A stretch of 64,000 nt of DNA, taken from assembly GCF_000221045.1 (NCBI RefSeq), contig NC_015856.1:2412986-2476985 (forward strand), written 5' to 3'. The notes beneath the pieces were generated by a model. It ran no database searches, was not told the origin of the DNA, and worked only from the letters and a program-made list of their open reading frames with translations. Shown piece by piece: positions 33,392-44,002 of the stretch. Position numbers and translations under genes: made by a program. The DNA comes from Collimonas fungivorans Ter331 (GTDB taxonomy: Bacteria > Pseudomonadota > Gammaproteobacteria > Burkholderiales > Burkholderiaceae_D). The stretch's first letter is position 1; each line of letters begins with the position of its first letter.

Positions 33392-34498
33392 TCATTCATC
33401 GCCGCAGTTCAATTCGAAGTAACCGCGCGCCAGCGACAAGCCATTGACCAGGATTTCAATCTCATGCCGTCCCGGGTAATGCACGCGCGTGGTGAAATCC
33501 CGGATGCTCTGGCTGCGTTCGACGGAGACACGCTGGGCGGCCGCCAGCGTCAGTTCCTTGAGCTTGAAGACCTTGGCCGCCGTCGCGCCGGATTTTTTTA
33601 CGTAATGCATCTTGTAGTCGATCACCAGGTGCTGGCTTGCCGCCGATTTTGAGGCAAGCTCAAACGACAGGGTCACCCGCTCGCCCAAGGCAAGCCGGCG
33701 CGGCGTCACCGCGAACTTGCTGAGCTTGACTTCCGGCGCGGCGCCGGCGCCGATCACTGCCAGCGCCCGCGTGTTGCCGGCCTTGATCAGCGAGCGCAGC
33801 GCGTGCCTGGCGATCCAGGCGCAATGGGGATGGTCGAGCGGCCAGGCGGCGAGGCGGTCCAGCACCCAGTCCGGATGCGATTTGGTGACGTCGTTCAGGT
33901 GGTTGGCGACCGATTTGCGGACATACAGGCTGGGATCCGCGCGCAGGTTTTCCAGGATGGGCGCCGCCAGCGACGGCTCGGCAAGGATGGCGTCGAGCCG
34001 GAACGACCACGGCAGGCGCGGACGGCAGCCTTCGCTGGCAAGGCGGCGCACGGCCTCGCTGTCGTCGCGCGACCAGGTTTGCATGATGGCCAGCGCCCGT
34101 TGCAGGTCGGCGCGCAGGAATTCGCGTACGGCGAATTCGGAGGAACCGAAGCCGGTGAAATACTTGAGTGCATCCATCGACCAGTCGAAATCGTCCAGTC
34201 CGTGCTGGCCCACGTAGTCGGGCAGGACCAGGGTGGCGAAACCGTGATCGATGCGCGGCGCCAGCGCGCGCAGGATCTTGACCGTCTTGCGGTAATCCGC
34301 CGGCAGCGTCGCGTGTAGGGCCTCTGTCATGCGGCGCAGGCGCTGCATCAGGCTCAGGCCGTCGAGTCCGGCGAATGCGATCTTGAGGAAGCGCTTGGCG
34401 TCGAACGCCGGGTAGATCGCCGCCAGTTCAAGCGCCACGCTGCGGAAGCGGGCCTTGTCAAAGATTTCTTTTAATGCAGTGTTTTCAGTGGCTGCCAT
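33392..34498 (-). CDS. AlkC-like DNA alkylation repair glycosylase
   Basis: 368 residues. Residues 1-235 are helical HEAT-like repeats of the AlkC/AlkD superfamily (MQRLRRMTEALHATLP, VREFLRADLQRALAIMQTWS, ADPSLYVRKSVANHLNDVTK, HPHCAWIARHALRSLIKAGN). Residues about 265-368 form a beta-rich Ig-like domain (GERVTLSFELAS, LVIDYKMHYVKKSG, YPGRHEIEILVNG), the feature that marks AlkC over AlkD. Such enzymes excise 3-methyladenine and 3-methylcytosine. A strong hairpin lies upstream. I see no Ada box. Confidence 0.85.
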   Translation of the reverse strand: MAATENTALKEIFDKARFRSVALELAAIYPAFDAKRFLKIAFAGLDGLSLMQRLRRMTEALHATLPADYRKTVKILRALAPRIDHGFATLVLPDYVGQHGLDDFDWSMDALKYFTGFGSSEFAVREFLRADLQRALAIMQTWSRDDSEAVRRLASEGCRPRLPWSFRLDAILAEPSLAAPILENLRADPSLYVRKSVANHLNDVTKSHPDWVLDRLAAWPLDHPHCAWIARHALRSLIKAGNTRALAVIGAGAAPEVKLSKFAVTPRRLALGERVTLSFELASKSAASQHLVIDYKMHYVKKSGATAAKVFKLKELTLAAAQRVSVERSQSIRDFTTRVHYPGRHEIEILVNGLSLARGYFELNCGDE

Positions 34499-34550
34499 GC
34501 TGTGCTCTCCGGCCGGATCCGTTTATTGTCTCCGAAAGCAACAGCTTAAC

Positions 34551-34583
34551 CGCGGCTCCTGACAGCTGCTGTCAGGAGCCGCG
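34551..34583. terminator. Long perfect hairpin
   Basis: A 15-bp perfect stem (34551-34565 with 34569-34583) and a 3-base loop, between two minus-strand genes (SDR upstream, AlkC downstream). No T-run follows on either strand, so it may act as a Rho-assisted stop or an mRNA barrier. Confidence 0.5.
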
Positions 34584-34592
34584 CTGCGGTTC

Positions 34593-35381
34593 TTAACGCC
34601 GATAACGTTCTGCCGCATGTTCCTGGGCGAAGTTCGGCAGCATTGCCTGGCGCGCTGAGTTGAAGGTTTCCCACTGGCCGGCGTCAGGCAAGGACGGGAT
34701 GGTCACCTGTTCGCGGCGGTCGAAGCCAAGCAGCGCCGCATCGACCAGTTCGCCCACCTCCATGACACCCTGCAGCGCATTGACGTCGCGTCCGGAGCGT
34801 TCCCAGATCTCAGTGCGGGTCGCTGCCGGCAGCACGGCTTGCACGTACAATCCGCGCGCGCCGAGTTCGGCGTTCAGGGCTTGCGAGTAGGTCAGTACAT
34901 AGGCCTTGGTCGCACCGTATACGCCGAGCGGGAATTCCGGCGCCAGCGCCACCACCGACGCAATGTTCACGATGGCGCCTTCGCCCTGGGCCACGAAACG
35001 CGGGATGACCGCAGCCGCGAGCCGCGTCACCGCGGTGATGTTGAGGCGGATCAGGCGGTCCTGCAGCTCGACGTCCGCATCCAGCAAGCCGCCCGGCGCC
35101 GCCGCTCCTGCATTGTTGACCAGCAGCCCGATCCGCGCATCCTCGCGCAGCCGGGTCTCGACCAGCTTGAGGTCGGAGGCTTCCGTCAGGTCGGCCTTGA
35201 TGATGTCGATGCTGACACCGGTTTCGGCGCGCAGGCGCTCGGCCAGCGCCGCCATGCGCGCCTGGTCGCGCGCCACCAGCACGAGATCGTGTCCGCGGGC
35301 GGCCAGGCGTTCAGCGTAAGTGGCGCCGATGCCGCCGGAAGCGCCGGTGATGAGTACGGTTGTTTTAGCTTGCTTAGTCAT
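34593..35381 (-). CDS. Short-chain dehydrogenase/reductase
   Basis: 262 residues from the ATG at 35381 (AGGA upstream); an upstream 35-codon extension runs into the divergent promoter and is spurious. Cofactor motif TGASGGIGATYAERL, then VNNAGAA, and catalytic Ser (NIASVVA) with YGATK. An NADP preference is suggested by VARDQARM. Substrate unknown. It is divergent from a TetR gene, which is the probable repressor. Confidence 0.88.
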   Translation of the reverse strand: MTKQAKTTVLITGASGGIGATYAERLAARGHDLVLVARDQARMAALAERLRAETGVSIDIIKADLTEASDLKLVETRLREDARIGLLVNNAGAAAPGGLLDADVELQDRLIRLNITAVTRLAAAVIPRFVAQGEGAIVNIASVVALAPEFPLGVYGATKAYVLTYSQALNAELGARGLYVQAVLPAATRTEIWERSGRDVNALQGVMEVGELVDAALLGFDRREQVTIPSLPDAGQWETFNSARQAMLPNFAQEHAAERYRR

Positions 35382-35433
35382 GGGGAGTCCTGATTTTGGT
35401 TGTTGAAAAGAAATATAAATGATGAAATTATTA

Positions 35434-35444
35434 TTCATTATGAA
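35434..35444. promoter_or_regulatory. Palindrome in SDR-tetR divergent gap
   Basis: TTCATTATGAA, a perfect odd-length palindrome just upstream of the tetR -35 box. Candidate operator for the adjacent TetR protein. Confidence 0.4.
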
Positions 35445-35452
35445 CATCAGCA

Positions 35453-35481
35453 TTACAATCATGATCGCCATCATGTATAAT
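35453..35481 (+). promoter_or_regulatory. Sigma-70 promoter of the tetR gene
   Basis: TTACAA (35453-35458), a 17-base spacer and a perfect TATAAT (35476-35481), 24 bases before the regulator ATG at 35505. The spacer is itself symmetric (TCATGA...TCATG), so it may also bind the repressor. Confidence 0.7.
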
Positions 35482-35504
35482 GTCAAGCATCAAAAGGAGA
35501 GGTC

Positions 35505-36056
35505 ATGAAGATAAGCCGCGAACAGGTTGCCGAAAACCGCACGCGCATTCTCGATGCTGCAGCACGCCTGTTTCGCGAGCGCGGCTTTGAAGGCGTCACC
35601 GTGGCGCAGATCATGAATGCCGCCAGCCTTACGCATGGCGCGTTTTACGGGCACTTCACATCCAAGGACGATTTGATCGCCCAGGCTTGCGCGCATGTCT
35701 TGACGCCGCCCGGGGGCGACCCCCATCCGCAGCGGATGGCCGATTTTGCCGCACAATACCTGAGCGCTGCCCATCGCGACGATCCCGGATGCGCCTGTCT
35801 GTTTTCGACGTTAGGCACGGAAGCCGTGCGCGCCGGCGATGACGTACGCCATGCCATGACCGAGAGCGTACGGCGCCAGCTCGAGAAGTTCAGCCAGAGC
35901 GCGCCGGGGCAGACCGCCGAGGAGCGGCGCCGCGCCGCGGTCGGCAGCTGGTCAGCCATGATCGGGGCGCTGATGCTGGCGCGCCTGGTCGACGATGCCG
36001 AATTGTCCGATCGATTGCTGGCGGATACGCTAGCGTGGCTGGAAGCGGGAAAGTAA
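35505..36056 (+). CDS. TetR family transcriptional regulator
   Basis: 183 residues. HTH: RTRILDAAARLFRERGFEG, TVAQIMNAASLTHGAFYGHF (about 12-52), the NemR/AcrR-like subgroup with YGHFTSKDDLI. The C-terminal domain includes PGCACLFSTLGTEAV, whose cysteines could sense electrophiles as in NemR; this is inference. Start with AGGAGAGGTC upstream. Divergent from the SDR gene, with a consensus promoter and palindromes between. Confidence 0.9.
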   Translation: MKISREQVAENRTRILDAAARLFRERGFEGVTVAQIMNAASLTHGAFYGHFTSKDDLIAQACAHVLTPPGGDPHPQRMADFAAQYLSAAHRDDPGCACLFSTLGTEAVRAGDDVRHAMTESVRRQLEKFSQSAPGQTAEERRRAAVGSWSAMIGALMLARLVDDAELSDRLLADTLAWLEAGK

Positions 36057-36116
36057 GTGTTGTCATCAGGCAGTCACTGAAAGAAGCCATAATCGCCGGA
36101 TTCAATCTCATCCCAA

Positions 36117-37526
36117 ATGGCCATGCACCTCTCAAATATCCGTCGCACATCCCGTCCAGTCCTGATCCTGACCCAGCTCGCCGCTGCCGCTGCATTGACC
36201 GCCTGCGGCGGAGGCGGCGACAGCAACAACCTGGCCTCAGCCAAATTCCAGACCCTGGACGGCGCCGCGCCGCTGGTGATCGGGCATCGCGGGTTGCCGG
36301 GGCTGTATCCGGAAGAGACGCAGCCGTCTTATGAAGCCGCGGCCGACGTCGGCGCCGATTCGCTGGAAGAAGACCTGCACCTGACCAAGGATTGCGTGCT
36401 GGTTGCGCGCCACAATCCGTGGCTGAGCGACAACACCAACATCACCACGGTGGCCCAGACCAACGCCACCGTGGCGGCGCGCAAACGCACCGTGCCGGGC
36501 GTGCTGGTGAATGTCAGCTACTCGCTCGCCACCTACGGCGGTCCGGCGCAATACCTGAGCGACCTGACCGATCCCAACGATCCGAAATCGGTGTTGAAAT
36601 CGCTGGTGGTGGACGGCGAGGACCATACCGGCGACTGGTCGATCACCGACTTCACCGTCGCCGAGCTGAAACAATGGATAGGCGGCACCACCTACGATGC
36701 GCGCGACCAGCGGCCGACCGCGCTGAACGGCAAATATCCGATCCTGACGATGCAGGAAATCATCGATATCGCCAAGGCCAAGGGCGCCGCCAGCGGCCGC
36801 ACGATTTCGATCTATCCGGAATCGAAGAACCCGTACTGGAACAATGCGCAAGCCATCGCCAACGGCTGCGGCAGCGGCAAGCATCCGTTCGAAGATGCGA
36901 TCATCAAGCTCATCAAGGACAACAACCTGAACAGCAAGACTGCGCCGATCTATGTGCAGAGCTTCGATCCGGCCAGCCTGAAGTACATGCGCGCCGCCGG
37001 CCTGAATACGAAGATGGTGCAGCTGGTCGACGGCAACGACGTCAACTACAAGACCGGCGAAATGATTTACCAGACCAGCGATGTCTATAATTTCGTCGAT
37101 GGCCGCCCATACAGCTGGACCCTGGCCGGCGACGGCCGTTACTTCGGCGCCATGCTGACCCCGGCCGGGCTGGCTGAAATCAAGACCTATGCCGACGGCA
37201 TCGGTCCCTGGAAACCGCAGGTGATGGCGCATACCATCGTGCCGTTCAAAGCAACCAACGCCGACGGCACGCCTTACACCGGCTCGCTGGCCGACGTCAA
37301 CACGATCACGCCCACCAGCCTGATCGCTGATGCGCACAAGGCTGGCCTGTTCGTGCATTCCTATACTTTCCGCAACGAGCAGAAGTACCTGGCCGGCATC
37401 TACAAGGGCGACCCGAGCGCGGAATTCCTGACTTACTTCCGGGCCGGGATCGATGGCGTGTTTACCGATTTCGCCAACACTGGAGTGGCTGCGCGTACTG
37501 CTTTTATCAAGGAAGCCAGGCAGTAA
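36117..37526 (+). CDS. Glycerophosphodiester phosphodiesterase, lipoprotein
   Basis: 469 residues. Lipobox LTAC (about residue 25) follows a hydrophobic signal; then a Gly/Ser spacer. GDPD catalytic motifs are VIGHRGLPGLYPEETQPS (His-Arg and Glu), DSLEEDLHLTKDCVLVARHN (Glu, Asp, His). The C-terminus has AGIDGVFTDFANT. It hydrolyses glycerophosphodiesters to glycerol-3-phosphate at the cell envelope. It resembles GlpQ-type enzymes that are larger than the cytosolic UgpQ. An alternative ATG is two codons on at 36123. It lies 60 bases after tetR, probably an independent unit. Confidence 0.9.
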   Translation: MAMHLSNIRRTSRPVLILTQLAAAAALTACGGGGDSNNLASAKFQTLDGAAPLVIGHRGLPGLYPEETQPSYEAAADVGADSLEEDLHLTKDCVLVARHNPWLSDNTNITTVAQTNATVAARKRTVPGVLVNVSYSLATYGGPAQYLSDLTDPNDPKSVLKSLVVDGEDHTGDWSITDFTVAELKQWIGGTTYDARDQRPTALNGKYPILTMQEIIDIAKAKGAASGRTISIYPESKNPYWNNAQAIANGCGSGKHPFEDAIIKLIKDNNLNSKTAPIYVQSFDPASLKYMRAAGLNTKMVQLVDGNDVNYKTGEMIYQTSDVYNFVDGRPYSWTLAGDGRYFGAMLTPAGLAEIKTYADGIGPWKPQVMAHTIVPFKATNADGTPYTGSLADVNTITPTSLIADAHKAGLFVHSYTFRNEQKYLAGIYKGDPSAEFLTYFRAGIDGVFTDFANTGVAARTAFIKEARQ

Positions 37527-37539
37527 GACAGAGGCGGGT

Positions 37540-38268
37540 TCAGGCGTAGCTCAGCCTGGGCTGGAAATCGCCGCGGCCTTCCGGCATGACGTCGAACAGG
37601 TTCCACATCGGATCCAGCATGTCGTTGTGGCGGTAGTCCTGGCCGGGCTCGGACGGCACGTAAAGCATCTCCGAGCCCCAAGTATGGCGGATCACGCCGT
37701 CGCTGCTGCGGTGGAATACGTTGAGCATCGGCATGTCCCATTCTTCGCCATCCTTGAAGTCCTGCTGCCTGCGCATCTGCGGGCTGAGGGCGCTGGAATC
37801 GCCGAAGTAATCGCTGTCGTAGCTGTTGCCGTCGGTGGACAGCAGGTGCAGCCCGTGCCAGCCGCGTTCCTTGGCGAAAGCGAGGAGATCCGCCAACGGC
37901 CGCTTGGCGACCACCACGAAGTTGAGACGCTGGTCGATGTGCCGTACCTGGCCATCGATGCCGTCGAGGAAATGGGTGCAGCCGGGGCAGGGCCGCTTGC
38001 GCTCCGGGCCGTACATGAAACTGTAGATCGCCAGCGTATCCTTGCCGGGCGCGAACAGTTCCGACACATGCACCGGACCGTCGGCGCCGACAAAACGATA
38101 ATCCTGTTTCAATTCGCCGCCGGGAGGCAGGGCGCGGCGCCGGGCGGCGACGCTCTCGATCTGGCGCCGCAGCGCCATTTCCTCGGCCAGCAGGGCGGCG
38201 CGGGCGCTACGGTAACCGGCGCTCTCGCCGGGAAAACGAAGTTGCTGCAGTTCAGGCCTGGTCGACAT
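37540..38268 (-). CDS. DUF899 thioredoxin-like protein
   Basis: 242 residues from the ATG at 38268 (GAGGAG six bases upstream). It shows the DUF899 pattern: FVGADGPVHVSELFAPGKDT, MYGPERKRPCPGCTHFLDGI (a CPGC redox-like pair), RGWHGLHLLSTDGNSYDSDY and GQDYRHNDMLDPMWNLFDV. The thioredoxin-fold family is widespread and has no defined reaction. Convergent with the phosphodiesterase gene, with only 13 bases between stops. Confidence 0.85.
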   Translation of the reverse strand: MSTRPELQQLRFPGESAGYRSARAALLAEEMALRRQIESVAARRRALPPGGELKQDYRFVGADGPVHVSELFAPGKDTLAIYSFMYGPERKRPCPGCTHFLDGIDGQVRHIDQRLNFVVVAKRPLADLLAFAKERGWHGLHLLSTDGNSYDSDYFGDSSALSPQMRRQQDFKDGEEWDMPMLNVFHRSSDGVIRHTWGSEMLYVPSEPGQDYRHNDMLDPMWNLFDVMPEGRGDFQPRLSYA

Positions 38269-38388
38269 GACGGGCTCCTCGGTTTGGCGTTCATGGCGTT
38301 CAAGCAACCAGTATATACGCGGAGAATTCGCTCACAAGCCGGGTGCTCAGGACGTTTATGGCCTGCCTGACAAGGTGTTTGTCTTTCA

Positions 38389-39168
38389 TCAAGCCCCGGC
38401 GACCGACAGCAGCATCACCGCGCCCACCTCCAGCAGGTCGCTGAGGCCGTGCGCGATCATCGGCGCCAGCAGGCTGCGCGAACGTTCCATCAGCCAGACG
38501 TAGGTCAGGCCGAAGAGGAAGGCGTAGAGCTGCTGGGCGATCGCCTGGTACAGCGGATCCTGGAAGAAACTGCCGTAGTGGGCTGCGCCGAACAGCAGGC
38601 TCACGATCACGCCTGACACCGGGATCTCGAACCGGGCCAGGCGCACCCGTCCAGGCACCAGCACGGTCAGCATGCCTACCAGCACGCCACGGAAGATGAT
38701 CTCTTCGTTGGGGCCGGCGACGAACATCACCGCCAGCCAGCCGGGGATGCCGAGCGCGGTCATCTCGTAGCCGCCTTGGGGCGCAGTGCGGCTGAGCAGC
38801 TGCGGCCAATAGTCGGCCACCAGCATCAGCAACGCCATGCCGATGCCGATCAGCACCGCCAGGCCGGCATAGCTGCGCTGCGGCGGCCAGCGCAGATAAG
38901 GATCGGCCTTAGGCAGATAGCGGCGCATGACCAGGACCGCCATCAGTCCGGCTGTAATCTGGAACAGCTCGGCCAGGCCGACAAAGGCCCAGACCTGATG
39001 GTGGAACCAGCCGGCCTGATGCTTGAACAGCCAGCGTGCGGCTTCGCGCGGCGGCCACAGCATCAGCTGCATCAGGATCGCTGCGAGCGCGATCGGCCAC
39101 AGGCGGAACTTGAATCCGGTAATTTCAAAAAGCGGGCGGCTGGGCGCGAGGGCGGTGGTATCGGTCAT
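38389..39168 (-). CDS. CPBP family intramembrane metalloprotease
   Basis: 259 residues, about eight membrane helices. Motif 1 GPNEEIIFRGVLVGML carries EExxxR, motif 2 is GAAHYGSFF with His, and motif 3 APMIAHGLSDLLE has another His. This is the Abi/CAAX-protease-like (Rce1 fold) active site. Members process membrane-bound substrates, and in some bacteria give bacteriocin self-immunity; nothing nearby points to a specific role. It ends near the DUF899 start on the same strand. Confidence 0.88.
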   Translation of the reverse strand: MTDTTALAPSRPLFEITGFKFRLWPIALAAILMQLMLWPPREAARWLFKHQAGWFHHQVWAFVGLAELFQITAGLMAVLVMRRYLPKADPYLRWPPQRSYAGLAVLIGIGMALLMLVADYWPQLLSRTAPQGGYEMTALGIPGWLAVMFVAGPNEEIIFRGVLVGMLTVLVPGRVRLARFEIPVSGVIVSLLFGAAHYGSFFQDPLYQAIAQQLYAFLFGLTYVWLMERSRSLLAPMIAHGLSDLLEVGAVMLLSVAGA

Positions 39169-39180
39169 GGACTGACGATA

Positions 39181-39918
39181 TCAGGCAGCGGCCGTCGCAG
39201 TCTTGAACGAATGTTTCAGTGTGCTGCGCCAGGCGCCGGGCGAGCGGCCGGTGAAGGCCTTGACGTCGCGATTCATGTGCGCCTGGTCGGCATAGCCGGC
39301 GGCAGCGGCGATCTCGATCAGGCTGGCGCCGCCATCGACGATCATGCGCCAGGCCAGGCGGGCGCGGGCTTCGATACGGTAGCGCGTCGGACTGACGCCA
39401 TAGACGGCGCGGAACCAGCGGAACGCCGTCACCCGCGACACGCCGTTTTCTTGCGACCAGAGCCGCACGCCGGCCGGATCGGAAGCGGTCAGCGCCTCGG
39501 CCAGCAGGTCCGGCGCTTCGCTCAGTTTGCCCTGGCTCTGGCGCCAGCCATCCGTGAGCGCTGCCGCAGCCTCCAGCGAATCGCGCCCGGCCAGGCGGAT
39601 CACCAGGTCGGGATCGTTTACCTGGCCGCATGCCGATGCGGCGACAGGCATGGCTACCGGCAGGTTCAGGACCCTGGCGCCGCGCGGGATGGCGCGGTTC
39701 CAGTGGGCCGAAAAGGGCGCGTGCAACAGGACGTCGCCGGCCCGCACATGCCAGCGTCCGCATTCGCCGGCTTCCTGGTAGCCGCCGTCGAGCACGATGG
39801 TGGCATAGGCTTGGGCATGGATGTGGCGCGGAATCACGGTTCCGGGCTCAAGGATGCAACTGGGCGTTTGCTGGAAGCTGGGCATGCTGGAAAAGGAATG
39901 CGTAGCGATGGATTGCAT
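39181..39918 (-). CDS. AraC family regulator with N-terminal cupin
   Basis: 245 residues. N-terminal cupin about 15-90 (LEPGTVIPRHIHAQAYATIV, AGDVLLHAPFSAHWN). C-terminal AraC domain about 145-245 with two HTH motifs (ENGVSRVTAFRWFRAVYGVS, IAAAAGYADQAHMNRDVKAF). It ends 13 bases before the start codon of the CPBP protease gene on the same strand, so the two may be co-transcribed. Divergent from the L-fucose operon; a role in its control is possible, but the palindromes there look like GntR sites. Confidence 0.87.
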   Translation of the reverse strand: MQSIATHSFSSMPSFQQTPSCILEPGTVIPRHIHAQAYATIVLDGGYQEAGECGRWHVRAGDVLLHAPFSAHWNRAIPRGARVLNLPVAMPVAASACGQVNDPDLVIRLAGRDSLEAAAALTDGWRQSQGKLSEAPDLLAEALTASDPAGVRLWSQENGVSRVTAFRWFRAVYGVSPTRYRIEARARLAWRMIVDGGASLIEIAAAAGYADQAHMNRDVKAFTGRSPGAWRSTLKHSFKTATAAA

Positions 39919-40028
39919 ATTGCAGCATATTGTTACCTGAAGGCAAGGCGACTCTGCTCCGGCAGCAGGTGACTGGCAATTAGGTATTGCAAAGCTAAAA
40001 TTTAACCATTATGATTGCCACAAGCGAA

Positions 40029-40047
40029 TTGGTCCAACCAATGGACC
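40029..40047. promoter_or_regulatory. GntR(FadR)-type operator upstream of the L-fucose operon
   Basis: TTGGTCCAACCAA (40029-40041) is a perfect palindrome of the TNGTNNNACNA type bound by FadR-subfamily GntR regulators. It overlaps a second one, GGTCCA-N5-TGGACC (40031-40047). No GntR gene is found in this window. Confidence 0.55.
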
Positions 40048-40052
40048 TATAG

Positions 40053-40871
<819 letters not shown>

Positions 40872-40910
40872 TCCATCCCTGTTGAATAACGTCACCATGA
40901 AAGCGAAACC

Positions 40911-41765
40911 ATGAAGTTGTTGAGATACGGCCAGAAGGGCCAGGAAAAACCCGGCGTGCTGGATGCACAGGGACGCGTGCGCGACTTGTCTGGCGTGGTG
41001 ACGGATATCGCCGGCCGTTTCCTGACGCCGCAGGAGCTGGATAAATTGCGAGCGCTGGACCTGGACAGCCTGCCGTTGGTCGCCGGTACGCCGCAGCAAG
41101 AGCTACGCCTCGGACCCTGCGTCGGTGCCGTCGGCAAGTTCATCTGCATCGGCCTGAACTATTCCGACCACGCCGCCGAATCGGGCATGGAAGTGCCGTC
41201 GGAACCGGTGGTGTTCAACAAATGGACCAGCGCCATCTGCGGTCCGGACGACGACGTCGAAATTCCGCGCGGTTCCCTGAAGACCGACTGGGAAGTGGAG
41301 CTGGGCGTGGTGATCGGCCTGGGCGGCCGCTATATCAGTGAAGCCGACGCCCTCAAGCACGTCGCCGGCTATTGCGTGATCAACGATGTCTCCGAGCGCC
41401 AATACCAGCTGGAACTGGGCGGCACCTGGGACAAGGGCAAGGGCTGCGATACCTTCGGCCCGCTCGGCCCCTGGCTGGTGACCGCCGATGAAGTGGCCGA
41501 TCCGCATGCTCTCGGCTTGTGGCTGGAAGTGGACGGCCATCGCTACCAGAACGGCAATACCTCGACCATGGTGTTCCGGGTGCCGGCGCTGGTCAGCTAC
41601 CTGAGCCGCTTCATGAGCTTGCAGCCCGGCGATGTGATTTCCACCGGCACGCCGCCCGGCGTCGGACTCGGACAGAAGCCGCCGGTCTACCTGCGCGCGG
41701 GCCAGGTAATGCGGCTCGGCATAGATGGCCTGGGAGAGCAGCGCCAAACTACCATCTCACTTTAA
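40911..41765 (+). CDS. 2,4-diketo-3-deoxy-L-fuconate hydrolase (FAH family)
   Basis: 284 residues, fumarylacetoacetate-hydrolase fold. FAH motifs: VGKFICIGLNYSDHAAESGM, EPVVFNKWTSAICGP, TDWEVELGVVIG (metal-binding acidic residues), NDVSERQYQLE, and GDVISTGTPPGVGLGQKPPV. In the non-phosphorylating fucose pathway it splits the diketo acid into pyruvate and L-lactate. It has a 40-base gap to the upstream dehydrogenase and 11 bases to the dehydratase. Confidence 0.87.
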   Translation: MKLLRYGQKGQEKPGVLDAQGRVRDLSGVVTDIAGRFLTPQELDKLRALDLDSLPLVAGTPQQELRLGPCVGAVGKFICIGLNYSDHAAESGMEVPSEPVVFNKWTSAICGPDDDVEIPRGSLKTDWEVELGVVIGLGGRYISEADALKHVAGYCVINDVSERQYQLELGGTWDKGKGCDTFGPLGPWLVTADEVADPHALGLWLEVDGHRYQNGNTSTMVFRVPALVSYLSRFMSLQPGDVISTGTPPGVGLGQKPPVYLRAGQVMRLGIDGLGEQRQTTISL

Positions 41766-41776
41766 AGAGAACCACG

Positions 41777-43054
41777 ATGACGACAATTCGATCAATCCGC
41801 GTGCTGGATGTGCGGTTCCCGACCTCGCAAATGCTGGACGGCTCGGACGCGATGAATCCGGATCCCGATTACTCCGCCGCCTATGTCGTTCTGGAAACCG
41901 ACCAGCCCGGCCTGGAAGGGCACGGCCTGACCTTCACCATCGGCCGCGGCAATGAAATCTGCTGCGCCGCGATCAAAGCGATGGAACACCTGGTGGTCGG
42001 CCTCAAGCTGGACTGGATCAGCGCCGACATGGGCCGCTTCTGGCGCCACATCACCTCCGACAGCCAGCTGCGCTGGATCGGTCCCGACAAGGGCGCGATC
42101 CACTTGGCCACCGGCGCTGTCGTCAATGCGGTCTGGGACTTGTGGGCCAAGGCAGAAGGCAAGCCGCTGTGGCAGCTGGTGACCGACATGTCGCCCGAGG
42201 AACTGGTGCGCGCCATCGATTTCCGTTACCTGACCGACTGCATCACGCCGGAAGAAGCGCTGGCCATGCTGCGCGCGCAGGAACCAGGCAAGGCCGAGCG
42301 CATCCGCTCGCTGCAGCGGGACGGCTATCCGTGCTACACCACTTCCGCCGGCTGGCTCGGTTATGAAGACGCCAAGCTGCGGCGCCTGTGCCAGGAAGCG
42401 GTCGACAACGGCTTCAACCATATCAAGCTCAAGGTCGGGCGCGACCTGGAAGACGACATCCGGCGCGTCACCATCGCGCGCGAAGTGATCGGCCAGGACA
42501 GGCAGCTGATGATAGACGCCAACCAGGTATGGGAAGTCGACCAGGCGATCGACTGGGTCAATGAACTGGCGTTCGCCAAGCCGTGGTTCATCGAAGAACC
42601 GACCAGCCCGGACGACATCGAGGGCCATCGCAAGATCCGCGAAGGCATTGGCGCGGTCAAGGTAGCCACCGGCGAAATGTGCCAGAACCGCATCATCTTC
42701 AAGCAGCTCATCATGCGCGGCGCGATCGACGTGGTGCAGATCGATTCCTGCCGTCTCGGCGGCGTCAATGAAATACTGGCGGTGCTGCTGATGGCGGCCA
42801 AATACAAGCTGCCGGTGTGCCCGCATGCCGGCGGCGTCGGCCTGTGCGAGTATGTGCAGCACCTGTCGATGATCGACTATGTGTGCATTTCGGGGACCAT
42901 GGAAGGGCGGGTAACGGAGTACGTCGACCATCTGCATGAGCATTTTGTCGAACCTTGCGTGATCCGGGATGCCAACTACATGCCGCCGGCTGCGCCGGGG
43001 TTTTCGATTACGATGAAGCCGGAATCGCTGGAGAAATACCAGTTCCGCGGCTAG
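41777..43054 (+). CDS. fucD: L-fuconate dehydratase (enolase superfamily)
   Basis: 425 residues from the ATG at 41777; the frame is open far upstream but that overlaps the hydrolase gene. Mandelate-racemase-type barrel: KxK at GFNHIKLKVG, metal ligands in LMIDANQVWEVDQ (Asp), FIEEPTSPDD (Glu) and VATGEMCQNR (Glu), and catalytic His in VCPHAGGVGL. It dehydrates L-fuconate to 2-keto-3-deoxy-L-fuconate. Length and motifs match FucD closely. Confidence 0.92.
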   Translation: MTTIRSIRVLDVRFPTSQMLDGSDAMNPDPDYSAAYVVLETDQPGLEGHGLTFTIGRGNEICCAAIKAMEHLVVGLKLDWISADMGRFWRHITSDSQLRWIGPDKGAIHLATGAVVNAVWDLWAKAEGKPLWQLVTDMSPEELVRAIDFRYLTDCITPEEALAMLRAQEPGKAERIRSLQRDGYPCYTTSAGWLGYEDAKLRRLCQEAVDNGFNHIKLKVGRDLEDDIRRVTIAREVIGQDRQLMIDANQVWEVDQAIDWVNELAFAKPWFIEEPTSPDDIEGHRKIREGIGAVKVATGEMCQNRIIFKQLIMRGAIDVVQIDSCRLGGVNEILAVLLMAAKYKLPVCPHAGGVGLCEYVQHLSMIDYVCISGTMEGRVTEYVDHLHEHFVEPCVIRDANYMPPAAPGFSITMKPESLEKYQFRG

Positions 43055-43936
<882 letters not shown>

Positions 43937-43960
43937 ATGCATCTTGATAGATTGATTTAA

Positions 43961-43986
43961 CACTGCCGGCGGCAGCGCCGGCAGTG
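43961..43986 (+). terminator. Perfect hairpin between dehydrogenase and ABC transporter genes
   Basis: An 11-bp perfect GC-rich stem (43961-43971 with 43976-43986) and a GCAG tetraloop, directly before the ATPase gene. No T-run. It may be an intra-operon processing or stabiliser structure that sets different levels for enzymes and transporter. Confidence 0.5.
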
Positions 43987-44002
43987 CATCATGAGAGTAA
44001 AT

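Noticed and set aside
33392-34498. AlkD assignment for the DNA glycosylase
   Set aside because: The extra C-terminal beta-rich domain fits AlkC rather than AlkD.
39181-39918. AraC protein as the L-fucose operon regulator
   Set aside because: It is divergent and so possible, but the gap carries GntR-style palindromes, and the AraC gene is closer to the protease gene; evidence is insufficient to name it.
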